Source: Flavobacterium sp. (GTDB lineage Bacteria > Bacteroidota > Bacteroidia > Flavobacteriales > Flavobacteriaceae). Taken from it: DNA of 52,739 nucleotides. The stretch covers positions 1 to 52,739 of the forward strand of contig NZ_SEBS01000025.1 in assembly GCF_004211145.1 (NCBI RefSeq), in the 5' to 3' direction. Position 1 is the first letter of the stretch. Each line of letters starts with the position of its first letter. The translations under genes were made by a program, and so were the position numbers. The notes under the pieces were generated by a model. It did not search any database and had not been told where the DNA came from. It saw only the letters and a list, made by a program, of their open reading frames with translations. This document shows, piece by piece, positions 1 to 8,895 of this stretch.

Positions 1-254
1 GGCGCGAAGGCAAGAAGTTTTTTTTGTTGCATTTTTTTTTGACACGAAGGCACGAAGGCGCGAAGTCACGAAGTTTTTTTTGTTGCTTTTTTATGACACG
101 AAGGCACGAAGGCACGAAGGCGAGAAGGTGGGAAGTCGCGAAGTTTTTTTTGTTGCTTTTTTTTTGACACGAAGGCACGAAGGCGCGAAGGCACGAAGTT
201 TTTTATTTTTTTTTGCAAGTTTTTTCGCAACGAAGACACGAAGGCGCGAATCAA
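1..254. repeat. Degenerate 8-bp-period arrays (GCACGAAG type) separated by T-rich linkers
   Basis: The stretch is built from blocks of the octamer GCACGAAG and variants (GCGCGAAG, TCACGAAG, GACACGAAG). Each block is followed by a T-rich linker of the form TTTTTTTTGTTGC. Roughly four modules of 60 to 80 bp are visible, and the left side is cut by the window edge. Open frames here are low-complexity and run through on both strands, so no gene is called. The array lies upstream of lpdA, beyond a second array with a 7-bp period. Confidence 0.85.
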
Positions 255-364
255 TTGACACAGATTATGATTATTCTGCAACGTAGCCTAAGATTCGGTT
301 CAGAGCTCGGCAGAATAACTAAATCTACCTTTTATCGTCGGATCATGATTTTTGCACATGCGCA

Positions 365-455
365 CTAAACCCTAAACCCTGAACCCTGAACCCTGAACCC
401 TCAACCCTAAACCTTGAACCCTGAACCCAAAACCTTGCGCCTTGCACCCTGAACC
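365..455. repeat. Degenerate heptamer array (CCCTGAA/CCCTAAA)
   Basis: About thirteen heptamers of the form CCCTGAA, CCCTAAA, CCTTGAA and CCTTGCA run in tandem. The reverse strand reads TTCAGGG/TTTAGGG. It resembles a plant telomere unit by chance, but the variation between units and the bacterial context argue against that origin. The right end overlaps the -33 region of the lpdA promoter. Confidence 0.85.
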
Positions 456-472
456 TTTTTTCCCTACTTTTG
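442..472 (+). promoter_or_regulatory. Bacteroidetes-type promoter of lpdA
   Basis: TACTTTTG at 465-472 is a full match to the -7 consensus TAnnTTTG. TTG at 442-444 lies 20 bp upstream as the -33 element. The predicted transcription start near 478 gives a leader of about 20 bases before the lpdA ATG. Confidence 0.55.
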
Positions 473-498
473 TGACACTAAATCAATAACCAATCACC

Positions 499-1905
499 AT
501 GAGTTCATTTGACGTTGCCGTGATCGGCTCCGGCCCAGGAGGTTACGTGGCCGCCATCCGTTGTGCACAATTAGGTTTCAAGACTGCAATCATAGAAAAA
601 TATCCGACGCTTGGCGGAACCTGCCTCAATGTAGGCTGCATTCCGAGTAAGGCGTTACTCGATTCTTCTCACCATTACCACGACGCGATTTCACATTTTA
701 AGGAGCACGGTATCGAGATTCCGGGCGAGATCAAGATCAATTTCGAGCAGATGATCGCGCGCAAAGGAAACGTCGTCGACCAAAACGTCAGCGGCATCAA
801 ATACCTCATGGACAAGAACAAGATTACCGTTTTTGAAGGTTTGGGATCGTTTGAGGACGCGACGCACATCAAAGTCACGAAGTCGGACGAGTCATCGGAG
901 ACTATCGAAGCGAAATACACGATCATCGCGACGGGTTCAAAACCATCGACGTTGCCGTTCATCAAATTGGACAAGGAACGCGTGATCACGTCGACCGAAG
1001 CATTGAAACTCAAGGAAATCCCGAAACACCTGATCGTAATTGGCGGCGGCGTCATCGGATTGGAACTCGGACAGGTTTATCTCCGTCTGGGCGCGCAGGT
1101 TTCGGTCGTCGAATTCATGGACCGGATCATTCCCGGGATGGACGCGGGATTGTCGAAAGAACTGACGAAAGTCTTGAAGAAACAAGGCATGAAATTCTAT
1201 ACGTCGCACAAGGTAAAATCGGTCGAGAACAACGGTTCGGGCGTAACGATCCAGGCCGACGACGCGAAAGCACAAACAATCACGTTGCAAGGCGATTATG
1301 CGTTGGTATCTGTAGGTCGACGCCCATTCACCGACGGATTGGCGCTTGACAAGGCAGGCGTGAAAGTTTCTGACCGTGGCGTCGTTGAAACAAACGACCA
1401 TCTGCAAACCAACGTCGCCAACATCTACGCGATCGGCGATGTCGTGAAAGGCGCGATGCTCGCACATAAAGCTGAAGAAGAAGGCGTTTTCGTAGCCGAA
1501 ACATTGGCCGGGCAAAAACCGCACGTGAACTACAACCTGATTCCCGGAGTCGTGTATACATGGCCTGAAGTCGCTGCTGTCGGCAAAACCGAGGAGCAAC
1601 TCAAGGAAGCCGGCGTCGAGTATAAAGTGGGAAGTTTCCCGATGAAAGCCCTCGGACGTTCACGCGCGAGCGGCGACACCGACGGTTTCGTGAAAATCCT
1701 CGCCGATGCGAAGACCGACGAAGTTCTGGGCGTCCACATGATCGGAGCCCGAACAGCTGATCTGATCGCGGAAGCGGTTACGGCAATGGAATTCCGCGCT
1801 TCGGCCGAAGATATCTCGAGAATGTCGCACGCGCACCCGACTTACGCCGAAGCCATAAAAGAAGCGGCTTTGGATGCGACCGAGAAGCGTCCGATCCACA
1901 TGTAA
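499..1905 (+). CDS. lpdA: Dihydrolipoyl dehydrogenase (E3)
   Basis: This cytoplasmic FAD enzyme reoxidises dihydrolipoamide with NAD+ as the shared E3 subunit of 2-oxoacid dehydrogenase complexes. The 468 residues match the family length. Visible motifs are the FAD dinucleotide-binding GSGPGG (about 10-15), the redox-active CLNVGC pair (C42, C47), a second dinucleotide fold with GGGVIG near 180 for NAD, and the C-terminal HPTYAE motif (H446, E451) that forms the catalytic His-Glu dyad. The ATG follows a good promoter by about 20 bases. No E1 or E2 gene is next to it, so it probably serves several complexes in trans. Full length with no defects. Confidence 0.96.
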   Translation: MSSFDVAVIGSGPGGYVAAIRCAQLGFKTAIIEKYPTLGGTCLNVGCIPSKALLDSSHHYHDAISHFKEHGIEIPGEIKINFEQMIARKGNVVDQNVSGIKYLMDKNKITVFEGLGSFEDATHIKVTKSDESSETIEAKYTIIATGSKPSTLPFIKLDKERVITSTEALKLKEIPKHLIVIGGGVIGLELGQVYLRLGAQVSVVEFMDRIIPGMDAGLSKELTKVLKKQGMKFYTSHKVKSVENNGSGVTIQADDAKAQTITLQGDYALVSVGRRPFTDGLALDKAGVKVSDRGVVETNDHLQTNVANIYAIGDVVKGAMLAHKAEEEGVFVAETLAGQKPHVNYNLIPGVVYTWPEVAAVGKTEEQLKEAGVEYKVGSFPMKALGRSRASGDTDGFVKILADAKTDEVLGVHMIGARTADLIAEAVTAMEFRASAEDISRMSHAHPTYAEAIKEAALDATEKRPIHM

Positions 1906-1923
1906 TCCCAAAAAAAATATATT

Positions 1924-2148
1924 TTGAGTACAAAAGATAACTGGTTTCAAAACCCCGATAAAAAGAAGTTGATCATTCTGACGCTTCTATCATTCACAGG
2001 AATTTTCCTTTGCCTTTTGGCGATGTCGAATTTTTTCACTGAATCGATCTTTCAAGGAAAATATTTTATGATGTGGTTTTTGATCGTTGCCAACATTGGT
2101 GTTTACATTAAATTTTACAGCAACTATAAGAAATCGCAGCAGAAGTAA
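1924..2148 (+). CDS. Small two-TM membrane protein, unknown function
   Basis: A 74-residue protein starting with TTG, 18 bp after the lpdA stop and before a terminator hairpin, so it is probably cotranscribed with lpdA. It has two hydrophobic segments (about 17-36 and 47-63), a basic N-terminal loop and a Lys-rich tail. I do not recognise a family. The frame is open and the composition is protein-like, but the TTG start and small size leave doubt. Confidence 0.6.
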   Translation: MSTKDNWFQNPDKKKLIILTLLSFTGIFLCLLAMSNFFTESIFQGKYFMMWFLIVANIGVYIKFYSNYKKSQQK

Positions 2149-2176
2149 TCCGCGCATCTTATTTCAAAAATTAAGA

Positions 2177-2207
2177 ATCCCGCTCTCGTTTGAAAGCGGG
2201 ATTTTTT
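2177..2207 (+). terminator. Rho-independent terminator of the lpdA unit
   Basis: ATCCCGCT pairs with AGCGGGAT around a short loop and is followed by a run of six T residues. This hairpin is the first element of the 160-bp repeat and recurs in copies two and three, near 2338 and 2498. Confidence 0.75.
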
Positions 2208-2650
2208 ATGATTTGCGGTAGAAAAAATGCTTGACACTATAATTTGAATTTGCGAACTTCGGCAGACCTAACAGGTTTTGAAAGCCTGTTAGGTCTTAAG
2301 CCGACATCGGAATTTTACGCGGCGAATTACATCGAAAATCCTGCTTTTGTTTGAAAGCGGGATTTTTTTATGATTTGCGGTAGAAAAAATGCTTGAAACT
2401 GTAATTTGAATTTGGGAACTTCGGCAGACCTAACAGGTTTTGAAAACCTGTTAGGTCTGCCGAAATCGGATTTTTACGCGACGAATTTCATCGAAAAATC
2501 CCGCTCTCGTATGAAGGCGGGATTTTTTTATGATTTGCGGTAGAAAAAATGCTTGAAACTATAATTTGAATTTGCGAACTTCGGCAGACCTAACAGGTTT
2601 TGAAAGCCTGTTAGGTCTTAAGCCGACATCGGAATTTTACGCGGCGAATC
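2177..2650. repeat. Three tandem copies of a 160-bp element with terminator and palindrome
   Basis: Copies begin near 2177, 2338 and 2498 with a spacing of 160-161 bp. Each contains, in order, a GC hairpin with a T-run, the string TGATTTGCGGTAGAAAAAAT, and a long palindrome of the AGACCTAACAGG...CCTGTTAGGTCT type. Copies 1 and 3 are nearly identical in the right half (AAGCCGACATCGG), while copy 2 differs and has the perfect palindrome. The string of about 580 bp between genes holds nothing else that I can see. The palindrome is of a kind I recall as dispersed in flavobacterial genomes. Confidence 0.9.
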
Positions 2651-2727
2651 CTATTCAAAAATATCCCGTTATCCAAAAGCGAATTTTCCATTTTAAACGA
2701 TCCGAATCCGCAACACCGCGTTTCTCC

Positions 2728-3681
2728 CTATACCGCAGTTTGTCGCCTCTTACCATATTTCTTCAACCCCAAATAAACACCCAAACCCGCAATCAAAAAC
2801 GGCCAAAAATTCAAAGCGAAAGTGATGATTCCCTCCAAAATGTACCAACCCGTTTTCAAGCTGTCGAGCAATCTTGTGCCGAAAGGAGTCCGAAAAGCCG
2901 CATTCTCAAAATTCGCGAGCACTTCACGACGCACCGTTTCATCCTGATACAATTTCAGGGCGACAGTGCTGTACGCCACTTTGTCCTCGAGCGCCAAATT
3001 GTCGAGCAACGCCGAATCGGAGGTCGCTTGTTTATCGAGCAAATCGTTTTCAGTGTCGTTGATTTGGTTGAGTTTCTTTCCTTTTGAATCGACGGCATCC
3101 TCTACGCGTTGTTGATGGCGCGCAAGACGTTTTTGCGCGAGTTGGTTCGATTTGAGTTGGAGCGCGACGTCTTCGGCTTTTATTATCCGATAATCCAGGT
3201 AACCGACTTCCTTCGAGATCGTTTTGAGCGCGGCATCCAGATTCGTGTTCGGCACGCGAATGATCATGTCGTTGTAAACGGTGAACTGAGTGGTTTTCAC
3301 GATGCTGTCTTCGCTCATTTTGCTTTCCTCGGTCTTGTTGACGTCGCTTTTAAGTTCGGTGCTGACGACGAAGCCTCCGGCCTGGGAAACGACATCTTCG
3401 ACCGAGTTCGTTGATTTCGCGACATCTTTAACCTTAAATCGAATGTCGGCCGTTCGAACGAACTTGTGTTTCCCGTCGTTTTTTTCGACCGCGGCCGAGG
3501 ACGAAAGATTGTTGGATGTTTTTTTGTCTTGTTTTGCGTTGCCCGAAATTTCTTCGGCAGGAGAGAGGCTTTCTTCGGTCGTTGAAGTCGCGACCGATTC
3601 TTCGGTTTTCATTTCTGATTGTTTGCAGGAAGCGAGTAGGGCGCAGGCGATCGCCAATCCCAAAAGCGAGTTTGTTTTCAT
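2728..3681 (-). CDS. DUF4349-type lipoprotein
   Basis: A 317-residue predicted lipoprotein: the leader ends with LLASC, placing the lipidated Cys at about 19. A Ser/Thr/Glu-rich linker follows, then a folded region from about 70 containing the FVRTADIRFKVKDV stretch typical of DUF4349. A charged helical region at about 160-240 is probably coiled coil, and one C-terminal membrane segment (about 285-308) precedes a basic tail. This domain order matches DUF4349 proteins, whose function is unknown. It is monocistronic and divergent from pabB. Start is the ATG at the head of the signal peptide. Confidence 0.8.
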   Translation of the reverse strand: MKTNSLLGLAIACALLASCKQSEMKTEESVATSTTEESLSPAEEISGNAKQDKKTSNNLSSSAAVEKNDGKHKFVRTADIRFKVKDVAKSTNSVEDVVSQAGGFVVSTELKSDVNKTEESKMSEDSIVKTTQFTVYNDMIIRVPNTNLDAALKTISKEVGYLDYRIIKAEDVALQLKSNQLAQKRLARHQQRVEDAVDSKGKKLNQINDTENDLLDKQATSDSALLDNLALEDKVAYSTVALKLYQDETVRREVLANFENAAFRTPFGTRLLDSLKTGWYILEGIITFALNFWPFLIAGLGVYLGLKKYGKRRQTAV

Positions 3682-3824
3682 AAAAATAACGTGTTAAATT
3701 ACTAAAAGATGTTAAAAGGTTAAGTAGAGTTGTGTCAACACGCGTATTTTTTAAAGTTTCTGTTTTTCGCTCCACTAACAACCGTGCCAAAAAAAATCGG
3801 GTTTCGGTAACGGGAGTTTTATTG

Positions 3825-3832
3825 TAATTTTG
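3825..3832 (+). promoter_or_regulatory. -7 element of the pabB promoter
   Basis: TAATTTTG is an exact TAnnTTTG match, 20 bp before the pabB TTG start. No good -33 TTTG is present at the right distance, so the call rests on the -7 box and its position. Confidence 0.45.
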
Positions 3833-3852
3833 GTTTTGCAAAAACCCACACG

Positions 3853-5145
3853 TTGAGAACCGTACTTCACAAGAAAATCCACGATCCGCAGGCATTCAAG
3901 CAGCAATTGGTGCATTGGTCGCAATCGTTTCGCGAGAAGGCGTTTCTTGACAGCAATAATTACGGCACGAAGTACCACACATACGATTGCGTGCTTGCGG
4001 CCGAGGCGTTCATCTCGCTCAAAACCGATTACCACGAAGCTTTCGACGATTTGAGGCAACTGCATGAGACGACGCGCGATTGGCTTTTCGGATATCTTTC
4101 GTACGATTTGAAAAACGATACCGAGAAACTGACATCCCAAAATTTCGACGGACTGCATTTTTCCGATATGTATTTCTTTCAACCTAAAAAGTTGTTTTTG
4201 CTCAAGGGAAACGAGCTCGAAATCGCGTACCTGCATTTGTGCGACGACGAGATGGAAGACGATTTCAAAGCCATCCTGAATACGCGAACAAACCTTTCGC
4301 ACGAGGAATCCCGATTACGGATCCGACAACGGATTTCACAGAAAGACTACTTGAAGAAAGTCGAGCGCATGCAGCAATACATCCATCGCGGCGATATTTA
4401 CGAGGCGAATTTCTGTATGGAATTTTACGCCGAGGACGCCCAGATCAATCCGCTCGAAACGTATTGCCGTCTAAATGCGATTTCGGAACCGCCGTTTTCA
4501 GCTTATTTCCGAAACGGAAACGATTATTTGATGTGTGCGTCGCCCGAACGTTACCTCAAAAAGCAACACCATAAAATCATTTCGCAACCTATCAAGGGAA
4601 CCGCCAAACGCAGCGACGACAAAGTCGAGGACGGTCGCATCAAGGCACGTTTGGCCGCGAATCAAAAGGAACGGTCCGAAAACATAATGATCGTCGATTT
4701 GGTCCGAAACGACTTGTCGAAAACCGCCGCCAAAGGTTCGGTGCACGTCGAGGAATTGTGCGGCGAATATACGTTCAGGCAAGTGCATCACCTGATTTCG
4801 ACCGTCGTGTCGGAACTCGGCCAAAACCAAACCGCGGTCAAAGTGCTGAAAACGACATTTCCGATGGGCAGCATGACGGGCGCGCCCAAGATTTCGGCCA
4901 TGAAAATCATCGAAGAACTCGAGGAAACCAAACGCGGTTTGTACAGCGGCGCACTCGGTTATTTCACGCCCGAAGGCGATTTTGATTTCAACGTCGTGAT
5001 CCGAAGCATCTTGTACAACAGCGAATCGAAATACGTTTCGTTTTCGGTCGGAAGCGCGATCACTGCACTTTCGAACCCGTTGTTGGAATATGAGGAATGT
5101 CTGGTGAAGGCGGTGGCAATGCGTCGGGTCTTGGAACGGGAATGA
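3853..5145 (+). CDS. pabB: Aminodeoxychorismate synthase component I
   Basis: This enzyme converts chorismate plus amide nitrogen to 4-amino-4-deoxychorismate in folate (p-aminobenzoate) synthesis. The 430 residues belong to the chorismate-binding family. PIKGT at 246-250 carries the Lys typical of PabB, where anthranilate synthase TrpE has PIAGT. The FPMGSMTGAPK motif lies near 340. A TTG start is used because no upstream ATG gives a plausible N terminus. It is followed 84 bp later by tilS, an order I recall from other flavobacteria. No glutaminase subunit (pabA) or lyase (pabC) is adjacent. Confidence 0.88.
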   Translation: MRTVLHKKIHDPQAFKQQLVHWSQSFREKAFLDSNNYGTKYHTYDCVLAAEAFISLKTDYHEAFDDLRQLHETTRDWLFGYLSYDLKNDTEKLTSQNFDGLHFSDMYFFQPKKLFLLKGNELEIAYLHLCDDEMEDDFKAILNTRTNLSHEESRLRIRQRISQKDYLKKVERMQQYIHRGDIYEANFCMEFYAEDAQINPLETYCRLNAISEPPFSAYFRNGNDYLMCASPERYLKKQHHKIISQPIKGTAKRSDDKVEDGRIKARLAANQKERSENIMIVDLVRNDLSKTAAKGSVHVEELCGEYTFRQVHHLISTVVSELGQNQTAVKVLKTTFPMGSMTGAPKISAMKIIEELEETKRGLYSGALGYFTPEGDFDFNVVIRSILYNSESKYVSFSVGSAITALSNPLLEYEECLVKAVAMRRVLERE

Positions 5146-5229
5146 GGAAATGTTTAATTGGTTAACTGTTTAATCGATTAACCAAATATCGCCACCAACC
5201 GATTAACCAAAAAAATATAACTTCGTCAA

Positions 5230-6543
5230 ATGTTCGAAAAGTTCCAAAGCCATCTTTCCAAAAACCTCGCGTTTCTTAGCGGCACGCGATTGTTGCTCGC
5301 CGTGAGCGGAGGTCTCGACAGCATTGCGATGGCGACGCTTTTCAAGAAATCGGGTTATGACATCGCGATCGCGCATTGCAACTTCAATCTTCGCGGTGAC
5401 GAAAGTGAACTCGATGAAATCTTCATTCGGGAATTCGCGGCTCAAAATAAAGTACGTTTTTTCTCGACGAAATTCGATACTCAAAAATTCGCCGACGATT
5501 TCAAATTGTCGATTCAGGTCGCGGCTCGTGAGCTTCGGTACAAATGGTTTTACGAATTGCTTGAATCGCAGAATTTCGACTTTGTGTTGACGGCTCATCA
5601 CGCCGACGACAACCTCGAGACGTTTTTGATAAACCTGTCACGCGGAACCGGAATCGACGGTTTGACGGGCATTCCGCAATCGAATGAAAAGATCGTTCGT
5701 CCGATGTTACCGTTTTCGAGAGAGGAAATTCTCGCATTCGCACAAAATGAAAATCTTGAATGGCGCGAAGACAGCAGCAATTCGTCCGATAAATATCTTC
5801 GGAACAAGATCCGACATTACGTACTTCCGCAGTTGAAGGAAATCAATCCGGAATTGCTCAACGGTTTTTCGAAAACGCAGAAATATCTGCAGCAGACGCA
5901 AAGCATGGCCAACGACGCCGCGATTCTGGTGTATCAAAAAGTAGCTCGTCAAGATGGAAACCAGATTCGCTTTGATTTGTCGGAATTATTGAAATTGCCG
6001 AATTTTCACGCGTATCTGTATCATTGGCTCAACGGTTACGGCTTTTCGACGTGGAGCGATATTTACGATCTGACGTCGGCCCAATCGGGGAAACGCATCG
6101 AAACTGATGATTTCGTTTTGCTCAAGGATCGCGGTTTTTTATTGCTCTATCCGAAACGCGATGAACAAGCCGACCGATCGTACTCGATTTACAAAGGAAT
6201 GTCGCAAGTTAATTTTCCCTTAAAACTCGAAATTACCAACGTCGAAAAGATGGACGCCAAACCAAATACGGCTATCTTTGTCGACGCCAAAAAACTGCAG
6301 TTTCCTTTGCAGCTCAGGCGTTGGCGCGAAGGCGATGTGATTTATCCGCTTGGAATGGAAGGCAAATCGAAAAAGGTTTCCAAACTGTTCAAGGACGAAA
6401 AATTATCGCTTCCGCAAAAAGCTGGCGCGTGGCTGCTGTGCTCGAACGACGACATCGTTTGGATCGTCGGATTGCGCCAGGACGAGCGGTTCAAGGTAAC
6501 AAACAACACAACAAACATTTTGCAGATAGCAGTACTCGAATGA
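5230..6543 (+). CDS. tilS: tRNA(Ile)-lysidine synthetase
   Basis: TilS attaches lysine to cytidine 34 of the CAU-anticodon tRNA-Ile, changing its identity to isoleucine, and is essential in most bacteria. The ATP-pyrophosphatase P-loop SGGLDS is at 26-31. TAHHADDNLET near 120 is the conserved second motif, and the C-terminal substrate-binding domain includes LRRWREGDVIYPLGM near 360. The 437-residue length is normal. The stop codon overlaps the start of dsbD (ATGA), so the two are translationally coupled. Confidence 0.95.
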   Translation: MFEKFQSHLSKNLAFLSGTRLLLAVSGGLDSIAMATLFKKSGYDIAIAHCNFNLRGDESELDEIFIREFAAQNKVRFFSTKFDTQKFADDFKLSIQVAARELRYKWFYELLESQNFDFVLTAHHADDNLETFLINLSRGTGIDGLTGIPQSNEKIVRPMLPFSREEILAFAQNENLEWREDSSNSSDKYLRNKIRHYVLPQLKEINPELLNGFSKTQKYLQQTQSMANDAAILVYQKVARQDGNQIRFDLSELLKLPNFHAYLYHWLNGYGFSTWSDIYDLTSAQSGKRIETDDFVLLKDRGFLLLYPKRDEQADRSYSIYKGMSQVNFPLKLEITNVEKMDAKPNTAIFVDAKKLQFPLQLRRWREGDVIYPLGMEGKSKKVSKLFKDEKLSLPQKAGAWLLCSNDDIVWIVGLRQDERFKVTNNTTNILQIAVLE

Positions 6544-8564
6544 AAAAGTTCCTCTTTTTATTGCTGGCCACGCTGGCATTCACAAACATTTCGGCCCAAC
6601 TCGTAGAACCCGTGAAATGGTCGTCGCGCATTGAAAAAATCACGGACACCGAATTCAAATTGGTGTTTGAAGCCGCGATCGAAGACGGTTGGCATATCTA
6701 TTCCCAATTCACGCCCGACGACGGTCCGATCGCACTCACGATCGATTTCAAGGAATCGAAAGGGAATTACGTTTTGGTCGGGAAAGCCAGCGAAAGTGCG
6801 ACCAAACGTGAGTTCAGTGACATATTCGGAGTCGATGAAGTGTTCTTCGAGAAGAAAGCGGTGTTGACGCAACGCGTAAAAATCATCAATCCGAAATTGA
6901 CCTTCATAGATGCCAAGGTCGATTATCAGGTGTGCAAGGAAGCGTGTAAGAACGGGGACGAGAAATTCAGGTTCGCACTTCCAAAAATTCCCGTTGCGGC
7001 CATCGATAAAACGGCTGTAACAGCGGCGGTAGCGGCTCCTGAAACGATTGAAACGCCGACTGTAGATTCGAGTCAAACCGCAATAGATACCGTAAAAACG
7101 AACGAGGTCACGACCAAAAAAACGGAAGCGGATGCGGCTCCAAAAGACACGGAATCGCGCAGTTTGTGGTCGATCTTCTTTATCGCGTTCCTATCAGGAT
7201 TCGCGGCTCTGCTCACGCCTTGTGTGTTCCCGTTGATCCCGATGACCGTGAGTTTTTTCACCAAACAAAGTAAGAACAAGGCGGCCGGAATCAGGAATGC
7301 GATCACGTACGGTATTTCGATCATCATAATCTATGTCGCTTTAGGGTCGATCGTAACCGGTATATTCGGGGCCGACGCACTCAACGCATTGGCAACCAAC
7401 GTATATTTCAACGTGATATTTTTCGTGCTTTTGGTCGTGTTCGCGACCTCGTTTTTGGGCGCATTTGAAATCGTGCTTCCGAACAGTTGGGCGAACAAAG
7501 TAGATCGTCAGGCGGATCGCGGCGGTTTCGTCGGGATTTTGTTCATGGCATTGGCGCTCGCGATCGTTTCGTTTTCATGTACAGGTCCGATCGTCGGAAC
7601 ATTATTATTCGAAGCGGCGTCACAAGGCGGAATCGGCCCTGTCGTCGGCATGTTCGGATTCTCGTTGGCGTTGGCCTTGCCGTTCATGTTGTTCGCGATG
7701 TTCCCGGGTTGGCTCAACTCATTGCCGAGATCGGGCGGATGGCTCAACACGGTCAAGGTTTTCCTCGGGTTTCTGGAACTTGCCTTGGCGTTCAAATTCC
7801 TTTCGAATGCTGACTTGGTCTTGCAGATGCATTTGCTCGAACGCGAAGTTTTCCTTGCGATCTGGATTGCGATTTTCGGGACGTTGACGTTGTATCTTTT
7901 CGGAAAAATCACGACGCCACACGACGGTCCGTTGCCGTTTATTTCGGTCGGGCGATTATTGTTGGGATTGCTCGTGTTGACATTCACGGTGTACTTGATC
8001 CCGGGACTTTGGGGTGCGCCGCTCAAGATCATCAGCGCATTCCCGCCACCGATGGAATACAGCGAAAGCCCGCGCGGCATCGGGAAAGGCGGATCGGCAT
8101 CGGCTGAAAAACTGCCTGAAGGCGCAAAACTCGGACCGCATGATATTATTGCGTTCGACGATTATGAAACCGGGTTGAAGTACGCGAAATCAGTCGGAAA
8201 ACCCGTGATGATCGATTTTACGGGACATGCGTGCGCGAATTGCCGACAGATGGAACAATACGTTTGGAGCGATACCGACGTGCTGAAAATCCTCAAGAAC
8301 GATATCGTACTTATCTCATTGTACATGGACGACAAGCGCGATCTTCCTAAAAACGAGCAATACGTGTCGAAGGAAACGGGCGATGATATTGAAACGATCG
8401 GCGATAAGTGGACCGAGTTTTCGATTATCCGATACAAAACCAATACGCAGCCACTTTATGTGCTCATCGGATTGGATGAAAAGAATTTGAATGAACCGGT
8501 GAGCGTGACGAAGAAGGAGGAATATCTGGCTTGGTTGAAGGACGGGATTGGGAAATTTAAATAA
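6540..8564 (+). CDS. dsbD: Thiol:disulfide interchange protein DsbD
   Basis: DsbD carries reducing power from cytoplasmic thioredoxin across the inner membrane. The 674 residues have a signal peptide (1-19), an N-terminal DsbD domain with the Cys pair in QVCKEACKNG, and a membrane core of about eight helices from about 207. The core cysteines sit in TPCVFPLIP (about 228) and SCTGPIVG (about 347). A C-terminal thioredoxin-like domain has the CxxC of HACANCRQ (about 564). The frame stays open upstream to 6321, but the ATG at 6540 is chosen because it begins the signal peptide and overlaps the tilS stop. The upstream extension is tilS read in another frame. Confidence 0.93.
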   Translation: MKKFLFLLLATLAFTNISAQLVEPVKWSSRIEKITDTEFKLVFEAAIEDGWHIYSQFTPDDGPIALTIDFKESKGNYVLVGKASESATKREFSDIFGVDEVFFEKKAVLTQRVKIINPKLTFIDAKVDYQVCKEACKNGDEKFRFALPKIPVAAIDKTAVTAAVAAPETIETPTVDSSQTAIDTVKTNEVTTKKTEADAAPKDTESRSLWSIFFIAFLSGFAALLTPCVFPLIPMTVSFFTKQSKNKAAGIRNAITYGISIIIIYVALGSIVTGIFGADALNALATNVYFNVIFFVLLVVFATSFLGAFEIVLPNSWANKVDRQADRGGFVGILFMALALAIVSFSCTGPIVGTLLFEAASQGGIGPVVGMFGFSLALALPFMLFAMFPGWLNSLPRSGGWLNTVKVFLGFLELALAFKFLSNADLVLQMHLLEREVFLAIWIAIFGTLTLYLFGKITTPHDGPLPFISVGRLLLGLLVLTFTVYLIPGLWGAPLKIISAFPPPMEYSESPRGIGKGGSASAEKLPEGAKLGPHDIIAFDDYETGLKYAKSVGKPVMIDFTGHACANCRQMEQYVWSDTDVLKILKNDIVLISLYMDDKRDLPKNEQYVSKETGDDIETIGDKWTEFSIIRYKTNTQPLYVLIGLDEKNLNEPVSVTKKEEYLAWLKDGIGKFK

Positions 8565-8573
8565 AAAGTTCAG

Positions 8574-8688
8574 AGTTCAAAGTGCAAGGTGCAACGAGCA
8601 AAGGCAATTTGTGCTAAGATGAGCCAAAAATCAGGTATAAAGTTCCAATTCTTGCAATTTTTTGAACTTGCGCCTTGCACTTTGAACT
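8574..8688. repeat. Inverted pair of heptamer-like arms between convergent genes
   Basis: The arm at 8574-8592 (AGTTCAAAGTGCAAGGTGC) is repeated inverted at 8670-8688 with one mismatch. About 77 bp of AT-rich DNA without a gene lie between them. The arms belong to the GTKYARR heptamer family seen elsewhere in the window. They sit between the convergent dsbD and HTH genes and could fold into a long hairpin acting on both transcripts. Confidence 0.75.
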
Positions 8689-8694
8689 TTTGCG

Positions 8695-8895
8695 TCAATC
8701 CGTTTCCTCGAGCGTAAAAATTTCCCCAACCGACTTTTCAAAATAACGCGACAACTTCAACGCCAAGACTGTCGACGGAACGTATTTCGCCTTTTCCATC
8801 GCGTTGATCGTTTGCCTGCTCACACCGATAATTTTGGCGAGTTCTTCCTGCGAGATGTTCTTTATCGCGCGCAACACTTTTAGGTTATTCGTCAT
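8695..8895 (-). CDS. Small HTH (Cro/CI, YozG-like) transcriptional regulator
   Basis: A 66-residue protein that is almost only a helix-turn-helix domain of the XRE type. NISQEELAKIIGVSRQTINA (about 13-32) contains the HTH, and a short acidic tail follows. Such mini-regulators often control the operon that encodes a membrane protein next to them. Here the start overlaps the end of the upstream membrane-protein gene by 11 bp, so the two genes form one unit. A perfect palindrome upstream of that unit (9406-9425) is a candidate autoregulatory operator. Confidence 0.88.
   Translation of the reverse strand: MTNNLKVLRAIKNISQEELAKIIGVSRQTINAMEKAKYVPSTVLALKLSRYFEKSVGEIFTLEETD

Noticed and set aside
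80..286. Open reading frames on both strands within the octamer array
   Set aside because: They are translations of the repeat itself, low in complexity, overlapping on both strands and without a plausible start region.
361..455. CCCTAAA units as a telomere or eukaryotic contamination
   Set aside because: Units are mixed (CCCTGAA, CCTTGCA), the array is under 100 bp, and bacterial genes with matching promoters flank it directly.
937..1599. Long minus-strand frame opposite lpdA
   Set aside because: It mirrors lpdA codons, has no family features, and lpdA is certain.
3728..3800. TGGCACGG on the minus strand near the DUF4349 gene as a sigma54 promoter
   Set aside because: The -12 GC is missing and the position is about 100 bp from the start codon.
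6321..6539. N-terminal extension of DsbD to 6321
   Set aside because: It lies inside tilS in another frame, and the ATG at 6540 begins a clear signal peptide and overlaps the tilS stop.
7508..8080. Minus-strand 190-residue frame opposite dsbD
   Set aside because: Asn/Pro-rich antisense shadow of the membrane core; no start context.
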